This document shows positions 1 to 8,422 of a stretch of 64,000 nt of DNA, piece after piece. Both the position numbers and the translations under genes were made by a program. The stretch's first letter is position 1. Each line of letters starts with the position of its first letter. The stretch comes from Kitasatospora sp. NBC_00240 (lineage in GTDB: Bacteria; Actinomycetota; Actinomycetes; Streptomycetales; Streptomycetaceae). Location of the stretch: NCBI RefSeq assembly GCF_026342405.1, contig NZ_JAPEMU010000001.1:3658001-3722000 (forward strand), written 5' to 3'. The notes below the pieces were generated by a model. It worked only from the letters and a program-made list of their open reading frames with translations. It was not told the DNA's origin and did not search any database.

Positions 1-2517
1 TCGATGGTGCGCTCGCTGACCCGACTGCAGACCGCGGCCGAGGACGTCGCCGAGCGCCGCCTCCCCGAGCTGGTCAAGACCCTCTCCGAGAGCGACCCGC
101 ACGACGTCGACGTCACCGTCGAACCCGTCGGCGTCGACTCCACGGACGAGATCGGCCACGTGGCCCACGCGTTCGACATGGTGCACAGCGAGGCCGTCCG
201 CCTCGCCGCCGAGCAGGCCCTCCTGCGAGGCAACATCAACGCGATGTTCACCAACCTCTCGCGCCGCAGCCAGGGCCTCATCCAGCGCCAGCTGTCGCTC
301 ATCTCCGAGCTGGAGAGCCGCGAGGCGGACCCGGACCAGCTCGCCAGCCTCTTCAAGCTCGACCACCTCGCGACCCGCATGCGCCGTAACGGCGAAAACC
401 TCCTCGTCCTCGCGGGCGAGGACCCGGGCCGCCGCTGGACCAGGCCCGTCCCGCTGGTCGACGTGCTCCGCGCCGCCGCCTCCGAGGTGGAGCAGTACGA
501 GCGCATCGAACTCGCCTCCGTGCCGTCGGCCGAGGTCGCCGGCCGGGTCGTCAACGACCTCGTCCACCTGCTCGCCGAGCTGCTGGAGAACGCCACGTCG
601 TTCTCCAGCCCGCAGACCCGCGTCCGGGTCACCGGTCACGCCCTGCCCGACGGCCGGGTGCTGATCGAGATCCACGACACCGGCATCGGCCTCAGCCCCG
701 ACGACCTCGCGGACATCAACGAGCGCCTCGCCAACCCGCCCGTGGTGGACGTCTCCGTCTCCCGCCGGATGGGTCTGTTCGTGGTCGGCCGCCTGTCCCT
801 GCGACACGGCATCCGGATCCAGCTCCGTCCCAGCGACTCGGGCGGCACCACCGCGCTCGTCATGCTCCCGGTGGACGTCACCAACTCCGCCGACCGCCGC
901 GGCGGCGGCCGCCCCGGCGGTCCCAGCAAGCAGCCGCGCGGCGTCGGACCGACCCCCCGCCAGCGCCAGATGCCCGGCCAGGGCCCGGCCGCCGCGCTCC
1001 CGCAGGGGCCGGCCGGCGGTGCCCCGGGCGGCGCTCCCGGCAGCCGTCCGCAGCTCGGCCAGGGCGGCCCCGGCGGCCGTCCCGGCGGTGCCCCCGCGGG
1101 CGCCCCCGGCGGCCTGCCGACCCGCCAGGCCGGCCAGTCGCTGCGTCAGAACCCGCCGACCGGTGCCCCGCAGCAGGGCGGCCCCGGCCGTCCCGGCCAG
1201 CAGGGCAACCAGCAGCAGGCCAACCAGCAGGGCGGCCCGCAGCAGGGCAACCCCGGTGGGCGCCCCGGTGCGCCGCTGCCCCGCCGCGGCCAGCAGCCCG
1301 AGCAGGGCCAGCAGCCCGAGGCCCGCCGCCCGGCCCAGGAGCGCCCGCGCCCCGGCGCCGAGCTCCCGGACCAGAACGGCCCCCGCCAGGCCGAGCAGCC
1401 GCAGCACGGCTGGGCCGACCAGCCCACCCGCGGCGGTCGCCCGGACGGTCGGCAGGACGGGCCGCCGGCCCGTCGCCTGCCGCAGCAGGGCGGCCCGCAG
1501 GGCCCCCGGCCCGGCCAGGGCCTGCCGCAGCGCCCGCTGCCGCAGGGTGCCCAGGGCCAGCAGGCCCCCGCGCCGCACGCACAGGCCGAGCCCGCGCCCG
1601 AGGAGACGACGGCGCAGTTCGCCCGCCCGCGGTTCGAGGCCAGCGAGATCGACCCGCGCGACCCGCTCGGCCTCGGTCTGGTCGAGCCGGTGCTGCCGGC
1701 CGTGCCAACCCCGGCCCGACCGGAGCCGGTCCGCCAGGAGCAGGCCGCCGCCCAGCAGGCCCAGCAGCAGTTCCGGCCGGAGCCGATGGCCCTGCCGACC
1801 GCGCCCGCCGGCGCCGTCGGCCAGGGTCAGGAGCAGGCCGACTCCCGCTGGTTCCGCGAGGACGGCCGCCCCGCCGGCGACCAGCAGGCCCGGGCCAGGC
1901 AGTACCAGCCGCAGCGTCCCGGTACCAGCGCACCCGGCTTCGACGGTCCGCCCGGACCGAGCCGGTCGCCGTACCAGGCCCAGCAGCAGGGCCAGCCGCA
2001 GCAGCGGCAGCAGGCCCCCCAGGGTCAGCAGGCCCAGCAGGCCCAGGCCCAGCAGCAGGCCGCGCAGGCCCAGGCCCAGGCCCAGCAGGGTCAGCCCCAG
2101 CAGGGCCAGCAGCCCGGCCAGGGCGACGCCCCGTGGCGCCCGTCGGCCAACGACGAGCGCTGGCGCCGGGCCGAGCAGGTCCGCGAGCCGTCCACCAACG
2201 GCATCACGCTCTCCGGCCTCCCCCGGCGGACCCCGCAGGCCAACCTGGTCTCCGGTACCGCCGAGCAGGCCCCGCTGACCGGTCCGCAGGTCTCCCGCGC
2301 TCCCGAGGAGGTGCGCGGCCGGCTCACCAACCTGCGGCGCGGCATCCAGCAGGGCCGGCGCGCCGGGGCCGAGCAGACCGGCGGCCAGGGCAATCCCGCG
2401 GGCCCCGGCCATGGTGCTCAGCAGGCAGGATTCGATAGTTTCGGGTCCCGCGGGGACGGCAACGAGGCCGGCCGCAACGTGAGCTTCGGCAACGGCGCAG
2501 ATCATCAGGAGCGTTGA
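1..2517 (+). CDS. cvnA: Conservon sensor histidine kinase-like protein CvnA (copy 1), 5' truncated by window edge
   Basis: Membrane sensor of a conservon (cvnABCD), proposed to act on the small GTPase CvnD through CvnB and CvnC, much as a receptor complex does. The reading frame is open to base 1, so the N-terminal sensing domain and membrane segments lie outside the window. Visible in order: a HAMP-like segment (codons 1-60), a dimerisation segment with LDHLATRMRRNGENLLVLAG (codons about 119-138), a GHKL ATPase domain with N box LLAELLENATSF, G box DTGIGL and RRMGLFVVGRL (to about codon 290), and then a disordered Gln/Pro/Gly-rich tail of more than 400 codons. Near the end is PEEVRGRLTNLRRG (codons 768-781), shared with the second CvnA. 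The stop is one base before the cvnB TTG, implying coupling. Family assignment is firm; kinase activity is not shown by sequence. Confidence 0.93.
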   Translation, partial: SMVRSLTRLQTAAEDVAERRLPELVKTLSESDPHDVDVTVEPVGVDSTDEIGHVAHAFDMVHSEAVRLAAEQALLRGNINAMFTNLSRRSQGLIQRQLSLISELESREADPDQLASLFKLDHLATRMRRNGENLLVLAGEDPGRRWTRPVPLVDVLRAAASEVEQYERIELASVPSAEVAGRVVNDLVHLLAELLENATSFSSPQTRVRVTGHALPDGRVLIEIHDTGIGLSPDDLADINERLANPPVVDVSVSRRMGLFVVGRLSLRHGIRIQLRPSDSGGTTALVMLPVDVTNSADRRGGGRPGGPSKQPRGVGPTPRQRQMPGQGPAAALPQGPAGGAPGGAPGSRPQLGQGGPGGRPGGAPAGAPGGLPTRQAGQSLRQNPPTGAPQQGGPGRPGQQGNQQQANQQGGPQQGNPGGRPGAPLPRRGQQPEQGQQPEARRPAQERPRPGAELPDQNGPRQAEQPQHGWADQPTRGGRPDGRQDGPPARRLPQQGGPQGPRPGQGLPQRPLPQGAQGQQAPAPHAQAEPAPEETTAQFARPRFEASEIDPRDPLGLGLVEPVLPAVPTPARPEPVRQEQAAAQQAQQQFRPEPMALPTAPAGAVGQGQEQADSRWFREDGRPAGDQQARARQYQPQRPGTSAPGFDGPPGPSRSPYQAQQQGQPQQRQQAPQGQQAQQAQAQQQAAQAQAQAQQGQPQQGQQPGQGDAPWRPSANDERWRRAEQVREPSTNGITLSGLPRRTPQANLVSGTAEQAPLTGPQVSRAPEEVRGRLTNLRRGIQQGRRAGAEQTGGQGNPAGPGHGAQQAGFDSFGSRGDGNEAGRNVSFGNGADHQER

Positions 2518-2941
2518 GTTGAGTCAGATGAGCCAGGCCGCACAGAACCTGAACTGGCTGATCACCAATTTCGTGGACAACACCCCCGGGGTGTCCCACA
2601 CAGTGGTGGTCTCCGCCGACGGGCTTCTGCTCGCCATGTCCGAAGGCTTTCCCCGTGACCGCGCCGACCAGCTCGCCGCCGTCGCATCCGGCCTCACCTC
2701 GCTGACGTCCGGCGCCTCCCGCATCTTCGAGGGCGGCGAGGTCAACCAGACCGTCGTCGAGATGGAACGAGGCTTCCTCTTCCTGATGGCCGTCAGCGAC
2801 GGATCCTCCCTCGCCGTCCTCGCCTCCCCCGACTCCGACATCGGCCTCGTCGGATACGAGATGGCACTCCTCGTCGACCGCGCCGGCACTGTCCTGACCC
2901 CCGCACTGCGCGCCGAACTCCAGGGCAGTCTCCTGCACTGA
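2506..2941 (+). repeat. Near-identical cvnB block, copy 1 (partner 7940-8375)
   Basis: This 436-bp stretch covers the last bases of cvnA and the whole of cvnB. It matches 7940-8375 at all but two positions (ACT at 2888-2890 against GCC at 8322-8324). Identity stops abruptly at the cvnB stop codon and at the Shine-Dalgarno sequence upstream. Flanking cvnA and cvnC DNA is clearly diverged, so this is local homogenisation and not a recent whole-operon duplication. Confidence 0.95.
2519..2941 (+). CDS. cvnB: Conservon roadblock/LC7 protein CvnB (copy 1)
   Basis: A 140-residue Roadblock/LC7-fold protein. The family resembles MglB and is thought to bind the Ras-like GTPase CvnD as a regulator or scaffold. 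The body runs NLNWLITNFVDNTPGVSHTV, then VVSADGLLLAMSEGFPRD, then a central alpha/beta sandwich ending in ALRAELQGSLLH. The chosen start is TTG at 2519, one base after the cvnA stop, with AGGAG at 2507-2511 as ribosome-binding site; ATG at 2528 is a possible alternative. It differs from the second CvnB by one residue (Thr in VDRAGT, Ala in copy 2). It sits between cvnA and cvnC, and a hairpin follows 24 bases after the stop. Confidence 0.94.
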   Translation: MSQMSQAAQNLNWLITNFVDNTPGVSHTVVVSADGLLLAMSEGFPRDRADQLAAVASGLTSLTSGASRIFEGGEVNQTVVEMERGFLFLMAVSDGSSLAVLASPDSDIGLVGYEMALLVDRAGTVLTPALRAELQGSLLH

Positions 2942-2965
2942 GCAGATGTCACCATCCACCTCCAC

Positions 2966-2992
2966 GCCGGGTCCGGCCCGACCGGGCCCGGC
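2966..2992 (+). other. Hairpin between cvnB and cvnC (copy 1)
   Basis: An inverted repeat with 11-bp arms (2966-2976 and 2982-2992), a five-base loop and one G-T type mismatch. It lies inside the operon, so it is more likely a processing or partial-termination element than a true operon end. No T-tract follows. A hairpin of the same stem length but different sequence lies at the same place in the second conservon. Confidence 0.5.
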
Positions 2993-3097
2993 GTCCCCAC
3001 CCTCAGTCAGCGGCCCCCGGGCCCCTGGCACCGCCTCAGCTGAGCATCGTCCCAGCTGGAACCGGCTGCGGACGGCTGCAGCGCAAGGAGGACCCAG

Positions 3098-3520
3098 ATG
3101 ACCCCGCCCCCGACACCCGCCGGCTCGTACGGCTCCGGGTACGGCAGCGGCTACGGTGGCCAGTCCGACGGCTACGAGCAGCAGCCACTGGTCCGTCCGT
3201 ACGCGATGACCGGCGGCCGCACCCGGCCGCGGTACCAGCTGGCGATCGAGGCGCTGATCTCGACCACGCCGTCCGCCGAGCGCACCGGAGGGCTGCTCCC
3301 CGAGCACGCCCGGATCGTCGGCCTGTGCCGCGAGGTCAAGTCCGTCGCGGAGATCTCCGCACTTGCCGGCGTGCCGCTGGGGGTGGCCCGTATCCTCGTG
3401 GCCGACCTCGCCGAGGCCGGTCTTGTCGCCATCCACCAGCCCGCCGCCGCGGGCGAGTCGGGCGGAACGCCCGACGTCACGCTGCTCGAAAGGGTCCTCA
3501 GTGGACTTCGCAAGCTCTAA
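3098..3520 (+). CDS. cvnC: Conservon DUF742 protein CvnC (copy 1)
   Basis: A 140-residue DUF742 protein, the third conservon component, predicted to have a winged-helix-like fold and to bind other Cvn proteins. Residues 1-28 are Gly/Ser/Tyr-rich (SYGSGYGSGYGGQSDGYEQQ). The conserved domain then runs from LVRPYAMTGGRTRPRYQL through EVKSVAEISALAGVPLGVARILVADLAEAGLVAIHQP to DVTLLERVLSGLRKL at the C-terminus. ATG 3098 is preceded by AAGGAGG. The 3' end overlaps cvnD by 20 bases, so the two are translationally coupled. The C-terminal codons fall within the DNA block that is identical in the second conservon. Confidence 0.94.
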   Translation: MTPPPTPAGSYGSGYGSGYGGQSDGYEQQPLVRPYAMTGGRTRPRYQLAIEALISTTPSAERTGGLLPEHARIVGLCREVKSVAEISALAGVPLGVARILVADLAEAGLVAIHQPAAAGESGGTPDVTLLERVLSGLRKL

Positions 3521-4087
3521 CGCGGCCGCCGCGACCCGCGCCACCACCTCCGCGAAGATCGTCGTCGCCGGCGGCTTCGGCGTCGGCAAGACCACCCTCG
3601 TCGGCGCCGTCTCCGAGATCAACCCCCTGCGCACCGAAGCCGTCATGACCAGCGCCAGCGCCGGCATCGACGACCTCACCCACACCGCAGGCAAGACGAC
3701 CACCACCGTCGCCATGGACTTCGGCCGAATCACCCTCGACGAAGACCTCATCCTCTACCTCTTCGGCACCCCCGGCCAGGACCGCTTCTGGTTCATGTGG
3801 GACGACCTCGTCCGCGGCGCCATCGGCGCCGTCGTCCTCGTCGACACCCGCCGCCTCGCCGACTGCTTCCCCGCACTCGACTACTTCGAAAACAGCGGAC
3901 TCCCCTTCGTCGTCGCACTCAACGGCTTCGAAGGACACCAGCCCCACACCCCCGACGAAGTCCGCGAAGCACTCCAACTCGGCCCCGACACCCCCGTCAT
4001 CGCCCTCGACGCCCGCCGACGCGACAGCGCCAAAAGCGCCCTCATCACCCTCGTCGAACACGCCCTCCTCGCCCGACTCCGCTGAGC
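3469..4087 (+). repeat. Identical cvnC-end/cvnD block, copy 1 (partner 9171-9789)
   Basis: 619 bp that read identically at 3469-4087 and 9171-9789. The block covers the last 17 codons of cvnC, all of cvnD and two bases past its stop. Similarity drops at once on both sides. Absence of even silent changes over a complete gene argues for recent gene conversion between the two tandem conservons. Confidence 0.96.
3501..4085 (+). CDS. cvnD: Conservon small GTPase CvnD (copy 1)
   Basis: A 194-residue Ras-like GTPase of the Streptomyces conservon/MglA-like group, the presumed output switch of the complex. The P-loop is GGFGVGKTT at residues 24-32; the G3-like segment is LYLFGTPGQDRF. Where Ras proteins have NKxD this protein reads LNGFEGHQ, so the base-recognition lysine is absent. 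GTG 3501 is chosen because it lies 20 bases inside cvnC with the usual MDFASS start of the family; upstream in-frame codons fall inside cvnC. Seven of eight glutamates use GAA, unlike the neighbouring cvnA genes. The DNA is identical to the second cvnD. GTP binding is inferred from motifs only. Confidence 0.95.
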   Translation: MDFASSNAAAATRATTSAKIVVAGGFGVGKTTLVGAVSEINPLRTEAVMTSASAGIDDLTHTAGKTTTTVAMDFGRITLDEDLILYLFGTPGQDRFWFMWDDLVRGAIGAVVLVDTRRLADCFPALDYFENSGLPFVVALNGFEGHQPHTPDEVREALQLGPDTPVIALDARRRDSAKSALITLVEHALLARLR

Positions 4088-4102
4088 CGGACGACCACCC
4101 TG

Positions 4103-4140
4103 ATGCCCGCCCACCTGCCCCGGAGGCAGCGGGCGGGCAT
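4103..4140 (+). terminator. Terminator-like hairpin after conservon 1
   Basis: A long stem: ATGCCCGCC at 4103-4111 pairs with GGCGGGCAT at 4132-4140, and CTGCC at 4115-4119 pairs with GGCAG at 4125-4129 inside it. It begins 18 bases after the cvnD stop. It has no T-run, as is usual in streptomycetes. Confidence 0.75.
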
Positions 4141-4447
4141 TTCGGCATCCGGACATGAGGGATGGATAACAGTTCGGTAGGCATTTGGTGATCGACAGTG
4201 ACCTGCAGTAGCCGGGCAGCGCCACTCAGCGCCAGCATCGCTCCGCTTCGTCCAACCTTGTCATCAAATGTCCGATTCCAGCGGCACCGAACCGTCACCA
4301 ACAGCTGTTTGTCCCGAATCCCTGCACGTGCTGAAATTCCAGCTACCCCGAAGACTGTTACGGCAGTTCCGCCCAGCCCCCGGGCCGCTGCCAGGGGTAG
4401 CGGTGAATTGATCCATGGCCGCCAGTCGGCCGAGAGGTTGTTGTCGA
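4141..4447 (+). promoter_or_regulatory. Non-coding gap upstream of second conservon
   Basis: About 300 bases without a supported gene, noticeably richer in A+T than its surroundings (for example 4160-4200 and 4255-4340). It must hold the promoter of the second conservon, since a terminator precedes it. I could not place a convincing -35/-10 pair. A ribosome-binding site, GAGAGG at 4432-4437, lies ten bases before the GTG at 4448 and decides that start. Confidence 0.5.
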
Positions 4448-7400
4448 GTGAGGCGTAAGCAGCCAGTCACCCCGCAGCGGCGCTCCGAGCCCCGCCAGAG
4501 CGAGCCGAACGGTGGAGCGACCGAGCCCACCGGGTTCTCCGCGTTCACCCCGACGGAGGACCGGCCGAACGCCGGACCCGCCGGGCCCGCGGCCGCGCCG
4601 GGCGCTTCCGAGCGCAAGCCGGGTGCCAAGCCGGAGTCCGAACCGGAGAGTGCCAAGGAGTCCGGCGGGAGGTACGAGTTCCTCGCCCCGCGCAACTGGC
4701 GGGTGCCCACCCGCCTGATCGCGATCCTGCTGATCCCCGTCGTCATCGGCCTCGTCTTCGGCGGCCTTCGCGTCAACTCGTCGTTCGACGACTACGTCAA
4801 GGCCGACCGCGCGGTGAAGACCGCCGAGCTCGCCCGGTCCGCCACCAAGCTGGCCGACGCCCTGGAGAACGAGCGCGACCAGTCGCTGGCGCCGCTCCTG
4901 CTCAACCAGGACGCCGAGGGCAAGGTCCCCGCACTGCGGGCCAAGACCGACGCGGCGCTCAAGGGTTACAAGGACGCCTACGCCAAGATCTCCGACGACG
5001 CCCTGCTCGCACACCGCGACGCGGCGTTCCAGGGCCTCCTGGTCTCGCTGCCCCACCTGCGCGACAACGCCTACAAGCCCGAGCTCTTCGCGACCGCCAC
5101 CCAGGCCGCCTACTCGACCCTGATCGCGCCGCTGATGGCGTACGACAACTCGGTCGGCTTCGGCAGCTCCAGCGTCACCAGCAAGGGCCGGGCGATCTAC
5201 GCCATCTCGCTGGCCAAGGCCTCCGCCTCGACCCAGCGCGCGCTGATGCTGCACCTGCTGGTCGGCATCCAGGCCGGCTCCACCACCCGCTACGAGAACA
5301 CCGAGCTCATCCAGCAGCTCCTGGTCTCCGCGAAGCTGGAGCAGGTCTCGATCGCCGAGTTCAACACCGGCAGCGCCCCCGAGGACGCCCGGGTCTACGC
5401 CGACGCGCTGGTCACCCAGGCCAACGCCGACGAGCGGGCCGCGCTGCGGATGCCCAACGGCACCGCGCCGACCGTCCCCGGTCTGCTCGCCATCGGCATG
5501 GCCTACAGCCAGAACGCCGCCGAGGGCCAGAGCAAGGGCAAGGCCGCCGCCGACGCGGCCATCGCCGAGGCCGTCGCCGCGGGCCTGGAGCCCAAGCGCT
5601 GGGAGCAGGCCACCAGCACCCACATGGCCAGCCTGCAGGCCACCGAGAACCAGCTGCTGGACCAGGTCGTCGCCGACGCCGGGAACCTCAAGTCCCGCGC
5701 CCAGACCGACGCCCTGCTCAACTCGGTCATCGTGATCGCCGCACTCGCCCTGGCCGGTCTGCTCACCGGGTTCATCGCCCGCTCGATGATCCTCGGCATG
5801 CGCACCCTGAACAGCGCCGCGCTGGAGATCGCCAACCACCGCCTGCCGGACCTGGTCGAGAAGCTCTCCAAGACCGACCCGGACCGCGTGGACACCTCGG
5901 TCTCCCCGATCCCGCTGCACGGCAAGGACGAGATCGGCGAGGTCGCCCGCGCCTTCGACCAGGTGCACCGGCAGGCGGTCTCGCTGGCCGCCGAGCAGGC
6001 ACTGCTCCGAGGGAACGTCAACGCGATCTTCACCAACCTGTCGCGCCGCAGCCAGGGCCTCATCCAGCGCCAGCTGGCGCTGATCACGGACCTGGAGAAC
6101 AACGAGGCCGACCCGGACCAGCTGGAGAACCTCTTCAAGCTGGACCACCTCGCGACCCGTATGCGCCGCAACGGTGAGAACCTGCTCGTCCTCGCGGGCG
6201 AGGAGGCCGGCCGCCGCTGGAACACCCCGGTGCCGCTGGTCGACGTGCTCCGCGCCGCCTCCTCCGAGGTGGAGCAGTACGAGCGTGTCGAGCTGGCCGG
6301 CATCCCCGAGGCCGAGGTCGTCGGCGCCGCCGTGACCGACCTCGTCCACCTGCTCGCCGAGCTGCTGGAGAACGCCACCTCGTTCTCCAGCCCGCAGACC
6401 CGGGTGCTGGTCAACGCCACCCGCCTGCCGGACGGCCGGGTGCTGGTCGAGATCCACGACAAGGGCATCGGCCTCACCGCCGAGGACTTCGCCGAGATCA
6501 ACGAGAAGCTGGCCGAGCCGCCCACGGTGGACGCCACCATCTCCCGCCGCATGGGCCTGTTCGTGGTCGGCCGCCTCTCGCAGCGCCACGACATCCGGGT
6601 CCAGCTGCGTCCGTCCGGCGAGTCCGCGGGCACCACCTCGCTGGTGATGCTCCCGCAGCACCTGACCGAGATGAACGCCCCGGCGGAGCCCGAGGAGCAG
6701 TTCACCGTCTCGCGGATCTTCGCCGAGCAGGAGTCCGACCAGGAGGCGTGGAACGCGGAGCTCCAGGGCGCCCGCAGCGCCGCCGAACTCGGCTTCGACG
6801 ACCACCTGACCGGCCGGGGCGGCGCCAGCGGCTTCAGCCCGGCCCTGGAGGCCGTACAGCGCTCGCAGCAGCGGATCGACCAGGCCCGCCGCGCGGCCCT
6901 GGAGGCCGGCCCCGCCGCGGACGAGCCGGTGGACGCCGAGATCGAGGAGGCGCCCTACGGGACGTCCTCGGACGACTACCAGCAGCAGGAGTACGCCGCT
7001 CCGTACGCCCAGGAGCCCTTCCAGGGCGCCCAGGGTTACGACCAGGACCCGTACGGCCGCCCGGTGCAGAACGGGCAGGCCTACGGCGACGGGGGCTACG
7101 ACGCCTTCCAGGGCGACGGCTTCCAGGGCGACCAGTACGGCCAGCAGGGTTACGGCCAGCAGTACGCCGAGGCCGGCTACGACGGCGGCTACCAGGGCGA
7201 CGGCTACGGGCAGCAGTACGGCGGCCAGGACGACCAGTACGGTCAGCAGGAGTTCGACGGCTACCGCGGCGACTCCTACCTGGACGACGTCCGGCAGGCC
7301 CGCGAGGAGGCCGCCGGCCACCCGTACACCCCGGAGCCCGCCGCCCTGCCGCCGGCCGCACCGGCCGCGCCCGCCGCGACGCTCGCCTCCGGGCTGCCGC

Positions 7401-7951
7401 AGCGCCGCCCGGGCCAGCAGCTGGCCGGCGGTGGCGCCGGCCTCGGGGCCCGCGCGATCGGCGACCAGGACGCCGGCGACAAGCCGAACTGGTTCACCGG
7501 CGCCAAGGAGGCCACCGAGGCTCCCGAGCCGCGCGGCCACGAGGTGTCGGCGCTCGGCGGGTACGGTCCGACCGGCCCCACCGGCCAGCCGACCCCCGCC
7601 TGGCAGTCCGCCAACGACGGCGACTGGCAGCGTGCCGAGCAGCTGCGCGAGCCCGCCGCCGGCGGCGTGACGCCCTCCGGGCTGCCGCGCCGGGTGCCCA
7701 AGCAGAACCTGGTGGCCGGCAACGCCAAGCCGACCCCCCAGGACGGCCCGCAGGTCTCCCGCACTCCGGAGGAGGTCCGCGGCCGGCTCACCAACCTGCG
7801 CCGCGGCGTGGAGCAGGGCCGCAGCGCGACGAGTGGCTCCGGCAACACCGGGAGCTTCCGGATCGACCCCGACCAGACCGACCGGTCCGGCAACGGACAG
7901 CAGAACCGCAGCACCGATCTCTTCGGCGGCTCGAACCACCAGGAGCGTTGA
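4448..7951 (+). CDS. cvnA: Conservon sensor histidine kinase-like protein CvnA (copy 2), nitrate-sensor type
   Basis: Complete 1167-residue membrane sensor. Order: a basic, disordered N-terminus (1-85), TM1 (LIAILLIPVVIGLVFGG, about 90-106), an extracellular NIT-type helical sensor domain (to about 420), TM2 (VIVIAALALAGLLTGFIA, about 425-445), HAMP, a dimerisation segment, a GHKL ATPase domain with LLAELLENATSF (635-646) and DKGIGL (about 672), and a long tail. The tail contains a Tyr/Gly/Gln-rich region (about 837-947) with repeated QYGQQ, and ends with SGLPRRVPKQNLV and PEEVRGRLTNLRRG. GTG 4448 fits its ribosome-binding site; an in-frame ATG at 4415 has none. The ligand is unknown: NIT domains bind nitrate in some proteins, but this is not established for CvnA. 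Confidence 0.93.
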   Translation: MRRKQPVTPQRRSEPRQSEPNGGATEPTGFSAFTPTEDRPNAGPAGPAAAPGASERKPGAKPESEPESAKESGGRYEFLAPRNWRVPTRLIAILLIPVVIGLVFGGLRVNSSFDDYVKADRAVKTAELARSATKLADALENERDQSLAPLLLNQDAEGKVPALRAKTDAALKGYKDAYAKISDDALLAHRDAAFQGLLVSLPHLRDNAYKPELFATATQAAYSTLIAPLMAYDNSVGFGSSSVTSKGRAIYAISLAKASASTQRALMLHLLVGIQAGSTTRYENTELIQQLLVSAKLEQVSIAEFNTGSAPEDARVYADALVTQANADERAALRMPNGTAPTVPGLLAIGMAYSQNAAEGQSKGKAAADAAIAEAVAAGLEPKRWEQATSTHMASLQATENQLLDQVVADAGNLKSRAQTDALLNSVIVIAALALAGLLTGFIARSMILGMRTLNSAALEIANHRLPDLVEKLSKTDPDRVDTSVSPIPLHGKDEIGEVARAFDQVHRQAVSLAAEQALLRGNVNAIFTNLSRRSQGLIQRQLALITDLENNEADPDQLENLFKLDHLATRMRRNGENLLVLAGEEAGRRWNTPVPLVDVLRAASSEVEQYERVELAGIPEAEVVGAAVTDLVHLLAELLENATSFSSPQTRVLVNATRLPDGRVLVEIHDKGIGLTAEDFAEINEKLAEPPTVDATISRRMGLFVVGRLSQRHDIRVQLRPSGESAGTTSLVMLPQHLTEMNAPAEPEEQFTVSRIFAEQESDQEAWNAELQGARSAAELGFDDHLTGRGGASGFSPALEAVQRSQQRIDQARRAALEAGPAADEPVDAEIEEAPYGTSSDDYQQQEYAAPYAQEPFQGAQGYDQDPYGRPVQNGQAYGDGGYDAFQGDGFQGDQYGQQGYGQQYAEAGYDGGYQGDGYGQQYGGQDDQYGQQEFDGYRGDSYLDDVRQAREEAAGHPYTPEPAALPPAAPAAPAATLASGLPQRRPGQQLAGGGAGLGARAIGDQDAGDKPNWFTGAKEATEAPEPRGHEVSALGGYGPTGPTGQPTPAWQSANDGDWQRAEQLREPAAGGVTPSGLPRRVPKQNLVAGNAKPTPQDGPQVSRTPEEVRGRLTNLRRGVEQGRSATSGSGNTGSFRIDPDQTDRSGNGQQNRSTDLFGGSNHQER

Positions 7952-8375
7952 GTTGAGTCAGATGAGCCAGGCCGCACAGAACCTGAACTGGCTGATCACC
8001 AATTTCGTGGACAACACCCCCGGGGTGTCCCACACAGTGGTGGTCTCCGCCGACGGGCTTCTGCTCGCCATGTCCGAAGGCTTTCCCCGTGACCGCGCCG
8101 ACCAGCTCGCCGCCGTCGCATCCGGCCTCACCTCGCTGACGTCCGGCGCCTCCCGCATCTTCGAGGGCGGCGAGGTCAACCAGACCGTCGTCGAGATGGA
8201 ACGAGGCTTCCTCTTCCTGATGGCCGTCAGCGACGGATCCTCCCTCGCCGTCCTCGCCTCCCCCGACTCCGACATCGGCCTCGTCGGATACGAGATGGCA
8301 CTCCTCGTCGACCGCGCCGGCGCCGTCCTGACCCCCGCACTGCGCGCCGAACTCCAGGGCAGTCTCCTGCACTGA
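7940..8375 (+). repeat. Near-identical cvnB block, copy 2 (partner 2506-2941)
   Basis: Second copy of the 436-bp cvnB block, with two base differences from 2506-2941. It includes the same AGGAGCG ribosome-binding site and the TGA-G-TTG junction with cvnA. Confidence 0.95.
7953..8375 (+). CDS. cvnB: Conservon roadblock/LC7 protein CvnB (copy 2)
   Basis: A 140-residue Roadblock/LC7 protein identical to the first CvnB except for Ala in place of Thr in VDRAGxVLTP. Same expected role: partner or regulator of the GTPase CvnD at the membrane. The start is TTG 7953, one base after the cvnA stop, with AGGAG at 7941-7945; an in-frame reading from 7833 would run through the cvnA end and is not credible. 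Because both CvnB proteins are effectively one sequence, the two sensors probably work with interchangeable CvnB. Confidence 0.94.
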   Translation: MSQMSQAAQNLNWLITNFVDNTPGVSHTVVVSADGLLLAMSEGFPRDRADQLAAVASGLTSLTSGASRIFEGGEVNQTVVEMERGFLFLMAVSDGSSLAVLASPDSDIGLVGYEMALLVDRAGAVLTPALRAELQGSLLH

Positions 8376-8422
8376 CGGATCGTCGGATACCGTCCTGGTA
8401 TTCGAAGCACCTCTGCGCCCGT

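Noticed and set aside
1000..2150. CAG/GGC-rich simple repeats in cvnA copy 1 as possible satellite or CRISPR
   Set aside because: Repeats are in frame and encode a Gln/Pro/Gly-rich tail; no regular spacer or unit length.
4415..4447. ATG 4415 as cvnA copy 2 start
   Set aside because: No ribosome-binding site precedes it, whereas GAGAGG sits ten bases before GTG 4448, and homologues are recalled to start near RRSK/RRKQ.
4358..7939. A long open frame (over 1190 codons) on the minus strand opposite cvnA copy 2
   Set aside because: Antisense shadow of a GC-rich gene. The protein is low-complexity Val/Gly/Leu/Arg with no domain and no ribosome-binding site, while the plus-strand frame has clear kinase domains.
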